A stretch of 64,000 nt of DNA, from contig BSBM01000252.1 of assembly GCA_027924585.1 (NCBI GenBank), forward strand, positions 8,804,001-8,868,000. The letters are read 5' to 3'. A model generated the notes under the pieces. It had not been told where the DNA came from. It ran no database searches and saw only the letters and a program-made list of their open reading frames with translations. Position numbers and translations under genes: made by a program. This stretch comes from Larix kaempferi. Lineage: Eukaryota; Streptophyta; Pinopsida; Pinales; Pinaceae. Positions 36,299 to 49,698 of the stretch are shown here, piece by piece; the first letter of the stretch is position 1, and each line of letters begins with the position of its first letter.

Positions 36299-36676
36299 TC
36301 AAGCAACAAGTGAGCAACAATAACTAGTCAAATTGATTCAAGACTGAAAGGAGGAATGTACAACAATGTTTAAGAAGAAATCGTGCATACTACCCAACAA
36401 TGGATGATGACAAGAAAGCACCATTAAAACTTATTCAAGTCGTGCATTGTTCATCTAGTATTTTATGCTCTCAATTCATTTTCATTTGTTTATGTAATTC
36501 AAGGTTTCATAGAACCACTAGAAAAAAAATCCAGGATCTCACAATCTCTCTTTGTCTTCAAAGTTGAGAAATTCTCTTGGTTCCTTGGGTCATTACATCA
36601 TTTGTACTTCACTCTATGGTTAAGCGACAATGTTTTTCACACAAAATTCTAACAATCATCATGAAAAAAACTAACT

Positions 36677-36815
36677 ATTTTTTTAATTTTTTTTTTACAC
36701 TACCCTGTTATTCCCCCTTGGGAATCAAGGGTAGCCTAGGCCCCCCACAAGAATGGACTCCGATACCTATACCCCCTTCCCACCATAGGTACCGTTGCGC
36801 CACTCCATCGGGCCT
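36677..36815 (-). mobile_element. SINE, 139 bp, with perfect 13-bp target duplication
   Basis: On the minus strand it opens AGGCCCGATGGAGTGGCGCA, with an A-box-like TGGCGCAACGG, and ends in an A-rich tail (AAAAAAAAATTAAAAAAAT). AAAAAAACTAACT flanks it at 36664-36676 and 36816-36828. An expected B box is only weakly visible (GGAGTCCATTC). The tail, size, A box and long target duplication together support a LINE-mobilised SINE. Confidence 0.75.
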
Positions 36816-36879
36816 AAAAAAACTAACTTTTTATATGCATGTTATATCTAAATAAAATTAGTATATATGTTATAATTAC

Positions 36880-38340
36880 ATAAGAATATAATATTATGAT
36901 ATAAGTTTCCCGGATGCAGGTGTCACTTTGATTTAAATGATGCGCGCGTAGAGCAATAGGATGCCACCACACAACTCACCAGGTGGAATATGCTAGCTCA
37001 ACAAGTTAATGCCATTAAATGGCCACAATTTTCCATGTCTCAGGCTTTAATGCTCTTAGGCACCGACGCTATGTTCAGCTGGGGGAATGGTACTACACTA
37101 ATCATGGCTCTCTGCATCGATCCTACAGCTCCAAAGGTGGTTAATTATGCCGGTTTTGGTAAGGAATGTTTCCATTCTGTCATTTTCTTTGCTTTGTATC
37201 CAGTTTGTGTTTCCGCTTAATGCGCAAAGTAGAATTTCACTTTGGGCTTGGTCAAATTTAAACCCGTTGCCAAACTCTTCAAGACAGATTTGAAAGCGGT
37301 CTGGTTGCTTCTCACTTGCGAAAGGTTCTCCAATCTACAACAAATCGAGAGCACTCTCCATTTTCAACCAACAAAAATGTCAGGAAGGCTCAGGGCCACC
37401 CCTCTTCGTGGGAGCAGAGGAAGAGAATGCTCCAACCGCTGTGAAACCAGAAATTCTCCCGAAAGTGATTATGGAAGCTTGGTTCCTGCCCACATGAGAA
37501 ATATTTTGGATGACTGGGAGGAGAAAATGTTCATATAGCAAATGGTTGGCCAACGTGCTAGAACACGCCGCTGGAATTATTGGAGGTCAAGAATTTGCTA
37601 GCTCAGGTGCTCTTGCAGGTTCAAGATGATAGCAGAGAAGATAATTCTACCTCCTCTCCTTTTTCGGCTTCAGTTATCCGCTCCTCCTCCTCTCCAAGTC
37701 CATTGTTGATCTCCAAACCAGTGAAGAATCAGGAAGGTCACAACGACAAGGTTCCTTTTATGGCACAGGATAAAAGCTACATTGCCTCCACCAACGGCAA
37801 CAAACAGAAGAAGCTGGAACTTCGAGGACTGATGGACCTCTCCTCCCTCAAAAAGACATAAGTGCACCCAGTCAAGGATACCATGGACAACTCCTCCAAC
37901 TGGGCATAATTAAAGTGCCCCACATTGGAAGAGAAGCCAGAAGACGCCAAGGAAGAACGAAATGCTAAGTAAACCTTGCATATTTCTCTCTGCTAGTTTT
38001 TTGGTTATTTCCGGTATTAGAGAACTCATAGTCTATAATTCTGCCAGTATTTTGTTTAGTTTTTATGCCCACAGAGCCCGTTTGAACAAACAATTTATTT
38101 TGAATTTGTACTCAGGATTAAGCCCGTTAGTTAGCTTTTTGGACACCCATGCTTGGAGATTGCACAACCACAAATTTAGAATGTTGCTTTAGGTAGGGGA
38201 TAGGTCTTTTTGTCTCAAATTCAACAGATTCAGAACTATGAACTGCCAGGGGAAGCTGATAAACCACCTGAAACTCTTGTGATTGTACTTAATTTTTTGT
38301 ATACTAATATAATTTCTTCATAGAGCTTACAAAAAAAAAG
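36880..38340 (+). other. Unassigned region, possible LINE 3' tail at right end
   Basis: Plus-strand frames at 37242-37538 and 37580-37861 are moderately long but match nothing I know. The right end (38290-38338) reads TTTTTTGTATACTAATATAA and then an A9 run, like the 3' end of a plant LINE. No RT is seen before it. Confidence 0.3.
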
Positions 38341-39028
38341 ATACAAGTTATTATAATGTAAATGTGCATCATGAGGATAAAGGGACAATGATAAATATTA
38401 TTCAATAACAACATGTAAATCTGGGGCAATATGGCATGTTAAGCGGGGTGTATGAATGGTTTCCACTAACATAAGTTATACTTGGGTTTGGGTTTTAATA
38501 AAATTTATACATAGATTTAGAATTTATAATTGTACATGTTACATTGGTATTAATATTGGGTGTGGCATCCATGATGTAGGGTTACATTCATGCATACTAG
38601 AACATTATATGAAAATTGGGTAGAATTCACACAACTCAAGCCGTATAATGAATGAGTGACATTTCACTATCACCAATATAAAATACTCTACTAATGTTCA
38701 CTAAGACCAATTTGGTCCATTAGGCATGCATGCGTTAAGCCCCATTTGATCACATGATATTGGAAGTCAAATTTTGGGAAGTCAAACACGCTTCTCATAC
38801 ACACATGAGGACTACACTTTACAAAGAAGCACGAGGACTATACGTTACAAATAAGCAAGTTGATCCCTAGGAAGAGTTCAACTCCTGTAAAGATTGTTGC
38901 ATTTAGAAAGTTACGTCGCCATATAAAAATGCATAAAACTTAAATTCAACATTAATAATCTTAAACATGATGAAACATCCCAAATAACAATCTATTAATA
39001 GAATTAAATGAAGTACAAATAAATATTA
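38341..39028. other. Noncoding AT-rich stretch
   Basis: Nothing recognised on either strand. Confidence 0.5.
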
Positions 39029-39030
39029 GT

Positions 39031-39582
39031 CCTTTATATTTACATAGTAGTACACTAGTCATATATTTTTATACATATTCTATGTTAAGGGAATATTCTA
39101 GTAGTACTCAATCTTCAAATCGAGTCGGGCATTGTGACCATTGATGATTTATGTTAGGTATCATTCGTGAAATACTAGGAAGTAGTACACTAGTACTACT
39201 TCCTTTATATTTACATAGTAGTACACTAGTCATATATTTTTATACATATTCTATGTTAAGGGAATATTCTAGTAGTACTCAATCTTCAAATCGAGTCGGG
39301 CATTGTGACCATCGATGATTTATGTTAGGTATCATTCGTGAAATACTAGGAAGTGCCCAAGGGTTTCTTTGTGAGGTTTTTCTTGGAAAAAAACAATGTT
39401 ATATGTTTACGTATGACATATATTATTAGGTGTTCTTAGGGTTGATCCCCCAATTTCACTGTGTGGCATACCTACCCAATCTCCCAATTGAGTTGGGCAC
39501 TATAACCACTGATGATTTACATTAGGTACCATTCATGAAATATGAGGAAGTGCCCAAGGGTTTCTTCGTGAGGTTTTTCTTA
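39031..39582. repeat. 171-bp tandem duplication plus a diverged third copy
   Basis: Units begin CCTTTATATTTACATAGTAG at 39031 and 39202 and are nearly identical through AATACTAGGAAGT. A third, older partial copy lies at about 39483-39582 (GAGTTGGGCACTATAACCAC onward). The first junction forms a palindrome, listed separately. Confidence 0.85.
39177..39204. repeat. 28-bp palindrome at the repeat junction
   Basis: AGGAAGTAGTAC and GTACTACTTCCT are 12-base perfect arms around a 4-base centre. Confidence 0.85.
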
Positions 39583-39599
39583 GGAAAAAAGCATATGTG

Positions 39600-41660
39600 A
39601 GATGCTTACATATGACATATGTTATTAACATAAAACATAACATATTTTGTAGCCTCAAGGGTTAACTCAACTGATTGATGCCACTATTGTTAGGATGTTG
39701 CTAGTAACATGACACAATGTGTAGCTCATTAGGTGCATTGAGACAAACTTAGGGAATCTTCCATAAATTCCCTAAAAACACATGAAAACTAAAATTTTCA
39801 AAAGAATCTAGGGAAGTATTCCAAAATATCCTAAAAACACACAAAAACCATATAAAGAATATGCATGTTTTTCTCTAAAATAGTAAAATATAGAACTAAA
39901 TATGTTGCAAATGGTTAATATAAATAACAAGAGCCACATGCGGCAATCTCCGTGACATGGCAGGGAAATAGAGGTTGCACATGCAAAAGGCGGAGATTTG
40001 CTATAGCACCATGATTCTTGTTCTGGTGCCTTGATTCTTGTCCTATGTTTTGCCATGTTTGGTCCAAGCATTGGAACAGAGCAAGGCAATGTTGCTATTG
40101 TGGCAAATTTTCCTAATGCAATATTACATACATTTAATGTTATAAAACTAATAACATCTAACATAGCGTGCATGAAATCAATCACATAGATATTGGATAA
40201 TCAGATAGATATTGCATAATCAATGTTGCATCATTAAACCATCACACATTTACCTATTCCATTATGCTACCCTATGTTTTGTAAGAACAATGCCCCTTTC
40301 AATTTTTATTGAGTTCAACATTTGTTTGTTGGAAGATTTAAACATATGTTGAATGGCCATTGCCTAAAAATATTAACAAAGGAATCCCATTAGCTTCTCC
40401 AAGGAAGGGTTCCTTCATTTATGAAAAGGGAAACACATACATTTGAATTTACAGTATCAAGGGGAAACCATACATGTTTCCCAAATTCATGTGTGATAGA
40501 TTCTTTCTAAGTGAGTTTTGTAGATAGTGGTCCTTAGTGTTTTAGGGTAAGAAAAATAAACAATTCATTACTAGTATGTTTAGATTTGCAGGTAACACAA
40601 TGAGAAGCATGGTTTGCATGATAGAGTTGGCTCAAGGTTTACAATCCATTGATTTAAAGGGTGTTGAGGCTATCAAGAGTTACAATCCTAAAGGGATATT
40701 TAAATATTTTATCATTGCACATAAGTATAAATCTTGTTTTCCTTCTTCTAGATGGCAGGCTGAGGGTGGTGGATATAATGAAGGGTTTGAGCTCAAGAAA
40801 AGACATGTTGATACTTATAGTGATGAACTAATGATTCATAGTGATCTACATACCTTGATTAGTTCTACTACTATCCCTAGAGGCAAAGCAACTCATGGAA
40901 CCTTTCCCGATGAAGTTAGGCATCATTGATCAATTGTGAAGCAAAGAGGTCGGTCATTGGCTAGTTCGAGGAGTGGTTCTATATCCTGCTATGGGAGATG
41001 ATCTAAAATCCAACCTGATTTTGACATCATTGCTTCTTCTAGATAACCTGCTATTGTTATTTCTACCAAGGGAAATGTTGGAGGCACCAATGGTTCTAAT
41101 GATGGTGGAGATATCTAAACTCGCCACAAGGCAAGATTGAAAAATAGAAGATTGTCCCCAAGGGGGAAAGGTCACCTAAGAGTGAGTCTGTAACTCAATT
41201 GGAGGCGGTTGAAATCACTAATGATATCATGGATCTTGAAGACCAGGATGATAGAATATTGGCCTATTCCATAGTGCAATTGGGAAATGATACTTTGGTT
41301 GAAGGGATATGTTTGCCGTAAAATATTTTAGTTTTCAAAGATAATTCAATTAGCTTACACCTTGTTACCTTTGCTCCATATACCAAGAAATTAAAGATTG
41401 GGAGAGTAAGGATGAAAGCGAAGAAGATCTTGGAGAACAATCACATTTGATTGGACATTAAGGAATTGCACATCGTAGATCCAAAGAAAGAATGTTGCAT
41501 GGACTTGCTCTGGCTGTCATGCCACCTGAAAAACCCAAATTGATGAAGTTTGATATTTGGACAGAATATACCACATTCTAAAAAGAGACCATGAATTTGT
41601 TAATTCAACAACCAGTTACTTAGCAAGGAAGAGTTGCCTACATCCTAGTTGTTCATGCAT
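39600..41660. other. Unassigned region with one open frame (40576-40929)
   Basis: The plus frame at 40576-40929 (117 codons, includes IELAQGLQSIDLKGVEAIKS) continues beyond its stop as scattered short frames with frequent stops. It could be a decayed gag-like or host-gene fragment. I do not recognise it. Confidence 0.3.
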
Positions 41661-41663
41661 TTG

Positions 41664-42148
41664 TTAATTCAACAACCAGCTAATTAATTCAAATTGATTT
41701 ATCTCGCTCGGACGAACACCAGAAGGTATCAAAGATAATGCTTTTGACATTCTATTTTCAGCCTCATGACATGCACAACAGGATTGCACTGATTGATCAC
41801 CATTATCTGGAGTAGTACTTATAGAAGAACAAGGTTGCTTTGATTGATCATCACACTTAGATTTGTTTCTGGTACAAGTGAAGCTCTCTTCTGGAACAAA
41901 ACCCCAGTCTTGTGGTACTACTGTTTCTGAAGTTTCAATTTTAATATCATCCTTCTCGTTGTTCTCTGCTTCTGTACTCCAATGCCCATAGTTGATTCCC
42001 CAAGTATGGATGGCACTACAATGATCTGACGACAAGATAGCAAAAATGGGCAATGGCATACAAAATCCTCATAAATAGGTTCTCCTTCCTCGTCCCTGGG
42101 ACCTGCGACAAAGTATCCAAAAATAGTAGGACCAAAACAAGAAGACAT
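41664..42148 (-). pseudogene. Unrecognised coding-like fragment, two overlapping frames
   Basis: From 42148 the first frame reads FGYFVAGPRDEEGEPIYEDF then VCHCP; near 42050 the sense moves to a second frame, SSDHCSAIHTWGINYGHWST, and runs 100 codons to a stop, with IETSETVVPQDWGFVPEES and several Cys/His residues. Composition looks like real protein with one frameshift. I cannot name a family. Confidence 0.35.
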
Positions 42149-42159
42149 GTAAGAGTACG

Positions 42160-44584
42160 TCTTTATAGTTTAACTAGGCCTTGATGTATCGTAAAATCAC
42201 ACAAAAAAATCATAGAAAAATGAAAGAAGCACCCACTGAGCCGTGAGAAAAATTCCAAAGTGGGGTAAGAATGACAAAGGAAAATTTTGTGGAGAAAACA
42301 AAAGAAAAGTTTTGTTGGAAATATTATTGGCAAGGAGCAAATTTAGTGGAGTTAGGATTTTCAAGGAACCATATAGCTAGAAATAATCTGTTGGCAGGAA
42401 GACAATGCCACGTGCCATGACATTAATGGAAGTGAAGATAGGGCATGTCCACATTAATGGACCAGGTTGAAACTCCAAGAAACATAGACCTTCGGATTAT
42501 AAGGTAGCTGAGCTTGACGGGTTCCATCTGAAGAATTAATTTTACAAAATTGTGTACACTTAATAAACTTGATAAGCATCAGAAGAAAAAAGAGAAAAGA
42601 TTGTTCTTGCAATTTAAACAAATGTCCTGCCATCGACATATTTTAAAATACTTAAAATTGATAATATTTGCCTGTTCAGAAAATTTCTATCCACCATAAA
42701 GTACAACTTACCTTCTCTGTGGATTGAAGACCAAGATGGTTCTCATGGAACCAGTCTTCACAGTGCAGCATTGTATCATCTTTTTTTCATTTTCTTCATT
42801 ATTATCAGGATACGGTTCATGACAACTACAAAACAATCCCTTGAAGTTCTGATTATATAAATTGACTATAGGGGAGAGGGTCCTATTGTTGTGCGGGGAC
42901 CAATAGTGGTCATGGTTCCCGTCACATCAACCACCCAAATCTTGCACATTTCCAGATTAATGAAAAATTAATACACAACATATTTATGCATAGATATATA
43001 TTATATTAAGTCCAAAATACACTTAAAAATTGATTAGGACCCCAGCTGACAGTATTCAATCCATTTAATGCCAACATTAAAAACCATCCAGTCCAATTGA
43101 GAATCTACTATGTCTTGCCATTAATTACAAGTGGAACATCAAAAAATCCTATCATACTTCATCTACTAAGTACACCCTGAGCATCACATCAGTCGTCATG
43201 AACCACAACTGAAGAAGCAACAATCAAACAACAGGATCTAGTGTTCCATCACCCATTACCACCTGCACACTGCAAGTGAAATGGAGGGTCAACATCTGGT
43301 CCATAATTATTCAACAACTCACACATGCAACCTCAATAAATGACACCCACCCACTGAAAAAATCAAATCACCCATTAAAATTCATGAAATCAAAAGGAGC
43401 AGCAAAACTCTACGCATGCCCAAAAGCAACAATGCATTAAACTTTTAAATTAAAAAATCAAATCATCCATTAAACCCTCAACTCTGCAAATAAAATTCGT
43501 TGCCCAAGATCAAATCAAGCATTAAACTCAACCAAAGCAGCTAGCCAGCAGCAAATCATCCATTAAACACACTAAGAGCACATGGATCATGCAAATACAA
43601 TTCTCCAGCCATTGGATCGGTGCCAAATCAATCCCAGCCTCCCATTCCCAGAATTAACCCTGCAATCCATGTCATTTCCCCTATCCAATCATTTTCAACA
43701 TAAAAAAACTATAAACCAACCTCTTTGCACGCAATTGAACCCATTTGCATCCCTTCAATTCATCTATCTTTCAAGCAGTGCATGCATTTATCAACCAGGA
43801 CTCAGCCAAGCATTGCGTTTATCAGCCAAGCAGTGCATTTATCATCCAGGACTCGACCATCCATCAACAGCCGAACGGTGTGTGCACAGTGTCATCCATC
43901 CATCAACAAACATCCCAGCAGTGTGTACACTATGTGACAGGTATGCACAGTAACCTATTTAGCATTTTCGATTAACCATCTATTGAAATAAGCAAGAAGG
44001 AAAATGGTGATGAACATCTTCAATGGTTAAAATCAAAAAAATTGTACAGTTCCATTAATATCCTGACTTTCGAAGCAGTATAGTTTATATAATCTCTATG
44101 CTTTTGTCAACACAAGTTTCATGGCAGCAAGTGCAATAAAACCTAAATAGACTATGGAAAGAGTGAAAGCAACAGAGCAATTGATGATCAAGCAAACATT
44201 AAAATGGACAAAATCAACATACAGGCATGATAGCAGTGTTACGCACTTCTCTTTAACAAGTCCACATTTTCTCAATTTTCAAACCTCCATTGTTAAGCAA
44301 TTGACACAGTGAAAATTATTAAAACCATCAAAACTCCATACCAGATTCAACCATTATGATCCTCAATATTCCATCTTTTTTCTGATTTTATCAACCACAT
44401 TTCTCCAATCTTTCAAAACATGCTTCCCTTAAAAAATGGAATCCCCAGATAAGTGAAAGAATTTCATTCTTGTTTAGAATTGAAACCTAAAACATATGCA
44501 ATTTTGTGGATTTTTTTGTAATTCCATTTTTATAAGGATCTATAATACTCACAGGTTAATTGTCTGGATATAATACACCATTAA
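42160..44584. other. Noncoding flank of the transposase gene
   Basis: No gene recognised. The stretch 43370-43575 has several CATCCATTAAA-like words, and similar CCATTAAA words recur at 48880-49040 on the other side of the transposase. A short run of related words (CAGGACTC, CATTTATCA, CCATCCATCAAC) lies at 43780-43910. Confidence 0.35.
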
Positions 44585-44620
44585 ATGTTACATGTATGGA
44601 TGTTGCAGATTCTCATAGCC

Positions 44621-47131
44621 ATGCCAAGAGTCAATATTGCACGTCGTACAAGGAACACAAGGAAGCGGGGTACCCAGATACAATGCACATCATCGGATGA
44701 CGAAAGGGCCCGTGCTTCAAATGACAACATTGCTACAACAAATTCTGAGAATGGTCCCATGGAAGAGGTAGATGGTGTGGTTCCACCATCAATGATAGAT
44801 CCATCACCACCCACAGTTCCAGCATCGCCCATACTCCCACCATCTTCCACAGTGCAAGGTGCCATTTCAACGAAGAAAATCAGTGCAATTAGAGGATGGA
44901 CAAAAGAAGACATGCTGGATGCAATTGACGATGTCGAATTCAAGGGGTTTTCGGTTAGAGCAGCGGCCAAAAAACATGGGATTGCACCCACGTCAATCCA
45001 TTACTGGATAAATGGCCTAAACCATACCAAGAGGAGAGGTCCTCTTACAGTCATGATTGGACAGGAGGAGGAGGAGGTAGTGGTGTGGTGCAAGGAGATG
45101 GCCGAATTGGGACATGAGCTAGAGTTGATACAACTGAAATCAACTGTTGCTCAAATCTGCCAGGGGAGGCCAAACCCATTCAAAGATGGGTTTCCAGGTA
45201 AGTCTTGGTGGGATGGTTTCAAAAAAAGGCATCCGGATCTAGTGCTACGAACTGCAGAGGGCCTGGACAGAGACATGGCATTGAATCTATGCCCCACGGT
45301 TGTTTCCAAGTTCTATGACACTCTTTCTTCTGCATATGAGAAACACTCTTACACTCCAGACCATATTTGGAACTGCGACAAGACAGGGTTACAGGCAGGA
45401 AGGAATTGTGGCATGCGGGTCATTGCAAAGAGAGGGAGCAAGAATGTGCCGAAGATTCTTCCCAAGAGTAGGGAGTGGATAACCATTCTATCATGTGTGA
45501 ATGCAATTGGTATGGCAATCCCGAGGTTTTATTTGTTCAAGGGAAAAATTCGGCTGCAAAACTATATCCAAAACTGTGAACCTGGGGCGTGCATGGCTGC
45601 ACATCCCCATGCATGGATGACTAAAGAACTTTTCCTGAATTGGTTTTGCCACTTTGTAGCATCCGTACCAGGCGGTGTCTCGCCTGAAAACAGACACCTG
45701 TTGGTTTTAGATGGCCATGGAAGCCACATTGTTGTGCAAACCATCAAGGAGGCAAATAGGTTGGGCATTGACTTGTTAACACTTCCTGCTCACACCACTC
45801 ACAGGTTGCAGCCCCTGGATGTGAGTGTGTTTGGGCCTTTCAAGGCTTATTTCAGGTCGGAACGTGCTGCATGGATGGCTCGGAACCCAGGTAAAGAGGT
45901 TTGAGTTAGCTGAGCTTGAATCAAGGATTTCAAAAGGGCTCTCACCTCCTCCAATATCAAGGCTGGATGTAGGCGAACAAGTATCTGGCCATTGAATTAT
46001 GATGCTCTTATGCATGACACTGGGTGTAGCCGAGCATTTGATGTGGATGGCCAAGAATCTGTGGCTGGAAAATATCTTGAGGATTTCAAAGAGCAATTGG
46101 ATGGCCAGCAAGAGGCAGATGCTGTGGACAACATCATGTCCCTTTCTCAAGGAAACTGCGAAGGATTTGGTGCTTCTGATGATAATGAACAGGTCTACGC
46201 TGCACAATTCGATGACGATGCAACGAAAGATAACATGGGGCTAGGTGGTCCAGCCAGCACAGAAGTGGATTTTGTGGAAAATATAAATGTGGTCGATGGT
46301 TGTCGCAGTCCAAGCAGCAACAATGACACATTGACAGTGCCAACCCAAGTATCTCAACCATCATGGATGGCAGAGGCCATGATGAACTTGAACAGACACA
46401 TTGGTGGTTCCACCAACGATGAAAGCATGAACATGCATTTGTAGCCATATGAGATTGTCCATTTTTATGTTGATGGTGGGTTGGTAGAAGATCCTAGCAT
46501 AGAAAACGAGGATGTAGCTGAAGAATATAGTGCAGCAGAAGAACCTCTCATAGCTGAAGAACCACTGCCAGGGAACACACCAAGGATTCGCAGATTCCTA
46601 AAGTTGCTAGTGGAGAGAGTGTCAACGCAAGGAAGGGAAGGAAAGATAGACATTCTCCGATTGGGCCAGAGTTCACAAATACTCACTTCAGAAGAGTACA
46701 TGAGCCTCTTGGTTGAATCTGAACAAAAGAAACATGCTTTGCAGGAATTAAAACAAAGGAAGAAATATCTTGCAAAGGAAAAGAAGGAAGCAAGGATGAT
46801 TGCAGCTGGACAACGAGCACAGGAAAGGATTGCAAGAGAGGCTAATCGACAAGAAAAATAGCACCAAAAGCAGTTGGAAAGGCAAGCAAAGGAAGCGAGG
46901 AAGGTGCAACGGATGAACCAAAATGATGCATCACAAATGGAGGAAAGGAATGTGATGGCTGATACTCCAAGAACAACCACCGAAAGGAACATGATGGAAG
47001 GATCATTAGAAGCGTTTGCAAGCAGTGCACGATTCTACCAGGATCTTATTAACATTCAGATACCCCGCTATAATCATGCAGGTTTACACCCACCTCTATT
47101 CCTACTACTGCAGGGTCCCATTCTATGTTAG
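44621..47131 (+). pseudogene. pogo/Tigger-type (CENP-B-like) DDD transposase, broken in its second half
   Basis: The most likely start is the ATG at 44621 (MPRVNIARRT); a frame-open ATG at 44585 is also possible. A pipsqueak-type helix-turn-helix (TKEDMLDAIDDVEFKGFSVR then AAAKKHGI) is followed by a CENP-B/Tc5 helix-turn-helix (WCKEMAELGH, PFKDGFPGKSWWDGFKKRHP) and a DDE_1 core. Catalytic Asp codons are at 45377 (WNCDKTG), 45710 (LVLDGHGSH) and 45818 (LQPLDVSVFGPFK), with 35 residues between the last two. The usual DET is DKT here. At about 45900 the sense moves one frame (FELAELESRIS) and back near 45938 (ALTSSNIKAG). In-frame TAG codons follow at 46442 and 46859, with a Lys/Glu/Arg-rich coiled coil between (46700-46900). 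Sense ends near 47131. Confidence 0.88.
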
Positions 47132-47134
47132 CTT

Positions 47135-49690
47135 ATCCAACACCAGCAAATATTCCAGGGGTCCCAAGCACAAGTCAGGCCTATGGCTATTCAATTCCTC
47201 CTTGGTTGCAAGGAGTAAATTGGCCTCAATATGTTTCCACCAACCCCACCCTTCCTAATCAAACATGCTCAGTAAGGTCACCCTACATGTCTTAAGCTGG
47301 AAACCCTACAAGAAATAGCGTGGGAGGTGACGAACCTCTTGAAGAATAGGATATCCGGTGGATAGGCCAACCAAATGGTATTTTGTGTTCAAGGAATTTT
47401 CTTTTTGTGCAGCCACAATCAAGCATGGTGAGGGCTTGATATAACCTAAATCCTAGGCACCTTCGTTGAAATGGAACCATGGCACCTTTACAAACAGAGC
47501 CATTGTTTTGACAACTACTTATTACAGATGTAGTGTTTTGACATCTAGTCAAACAGATGCAGTGTTTTGACATCTACTTCAAACAGAGTTATTGTATTTG
47601 TATTTCAGTACTATTAATATGAAGTGTAGTTCTTTTATTATAAATGAGCAGGTTTTATTTCTTCCTTGTATGTGTTCCTCTTTAGACCTTGGGTTGTGTA
47701 ACGAGACTTGAGTCAAGTCTTGAGTATTTATCTTATTGAGCATGAGCTACAAGATCACCTAGGTTTACTGTTTTAGGTCACAATTTGCTCTCTGCCCTCT
47801 CTTTACAAAGCTAACAACACAATCCCCTAAGAAAGGTAACCATAGCATACTCACTGTAAAACAAAAACATAAATTGGTATGTATGGTATCTCTCTCACCT
47901 GTATTTTTAGTTTGTTGCATAGTGTTATTCTTGATCACCTAAGTTTACTGTATAACTGTCACAATACGAGTGCTGCCCTCCTTTTTTTCAATTCTCTAAT
48001 TTCCACTTAAACTCAAACCATATAAAATTTCCACTTAAACTCAAACCATATATAATTTCCACATACAATCAAACCCATAAACAAACGAACATGCACAAAC
48101 CAACCAAACAACACAGATAAGTACCATATATAATTTGCACATAAACTCGAATCCATAATTAATATTGATTAAAATTCAATCAATCCATTGTATCAAATGC
48201 CAACAGTTGCACGAGGCAAAGCAAGCCTCTCCAAATCCAAAGAAGAAGATAAATCCACTTAAAATGCTGCGATGGGTTATGGGGTTATGCCTAAATCTAC
48301 TTAAAAATCTTAAACTGTGTCAAAGTTTCGCACAAAATGAGGGCCTCTCCAAATTTACCTGTTTGTCATCAAACACCATGACAGTGTAGCCACATTTAAT
48401 TATTTTGCAGCTTCAAAGCAGAATACACCCCACCACGTTTACCTATTTTGCAGCTTCATAACCCCAACAACAAGATGCTTATTTTGCAGCTTCATAACCC
48501 CAGCAGCAAGATGCAATTAAAAAAAGCAATTGAGGCATAACCCCATAACTCATAACCCCAGCAGTAAGCTACATTAAAACCGAGTAACTCCTACGAAACC
48601 ATCGACAAACAAACCCTAATAGAAAAGCATTTTAACAACTGTATATTTTAACATGTGGAAGCATCACGGAGCAGACATAACCATAACATTTTAATTTGCC
48701 AAAGTAAATAGATTACAATCAAGCAGAACCGGAACCATGACAGTATGCAGAAACCACATAGGGATTGAAATATCCAACACACCCATATCCATCAACAACC
48801 CTAAAAAAACGTTTACACCAACGCTGGCAGGGGCTACACCATTAAAATCGATTAACAGAGTTCAACACCCAATATTGTCGGGGCTACGCCATTAACCACA
48901 CAGTAAAAGCCACCATCACAACCATTAAGCCACCATCGTAACCATTAAGACACCATTAAAAACCATTAACCAGACCGTAAAGGCCACCATTTAAAACCAT
49001 TAAAAATATCCACAATAATTCATAATAAGCCACCATTAAAAACCATTAACCAGAAAGTGAAAGCACAACAAAACCCACATGCCAAACCGAAATTACAACA
49101 CAGCCAGACAATCACAAGCCGCAGCAGAATTACGAATAATAACAAAGGCATAACAAAATCATCCGCGAGGAGATGGAGAGTGTTGAAAAACACTGCAGTT
49201 GCTGGTAGGGTTAAAACCCTACCGGTTACTTGATGGGTGAAGAGGAGGGCCATCGAACCAACCGGCTTCAACCACCTCGAACGCACCTCGAACGCATTAT
49301 CGCCAACCTCCGAACGAATCCACAGTCGCTAGTCCCCAAGCACATCCGAACAAACCCACAGTCGGCAAATGCAGAGGTATCCGCACTCTCTGTATCTTCT
49401 GCGAAACTAGGCTCTCACAAACAGGCCGAAGCTCTCTGTATCTTCTGCGAAACTAGGCTCTCAGGCCTTACAAATAAAGAGAGATTTTGTATGATTGTTC
49501 TACCCATAGCCAAAATCTTGACGTAGAGAAGCTGTAACTTTCAGCCGAAACATCCTGAAGATCAACCAAAACTTCCTAACATAAATACTAGTAAAACCAG
49601 AACTAAGCATACACGGACACAACATAGTGATATAAACCCAAAAAACACACCAACTACATAGGAGAAACAACCCCTAATCACTAAAGAGCA
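47135..49690. other. Unassigned region right of the transposase
   Basis: No gene recognised. Small repeats: a 40-bp unit with TAGTGTTTTGACATCTA (47525-47575), AATTTCCACTTAAACTCAAA twice near 47998, TTTTGCAGCTTCATAACCCC twice near 48450, and CTCTCTGTATCTTCTGCGAA twice (49387 and 49432). 48880-49050 is rich in CCATTAAA. I found no terminal inverted repeat pairing with the left flank. Confidence 0.4.
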
Positions 49691-49698
49691 TAAAAATA

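Noticed and set aside
42865-42960. GGGGAGAGGGTCCTATTGTTG as a left terminal repeat of the pogo-type element
   Set aside because: It follows a TA, but I could not find its inverted partner right of the transposase.
46465-46992. 175-codon minus-strand frame
   Set aside because: It is antisense to the transposase coiled coil and inherits its bias; no motif of its own.
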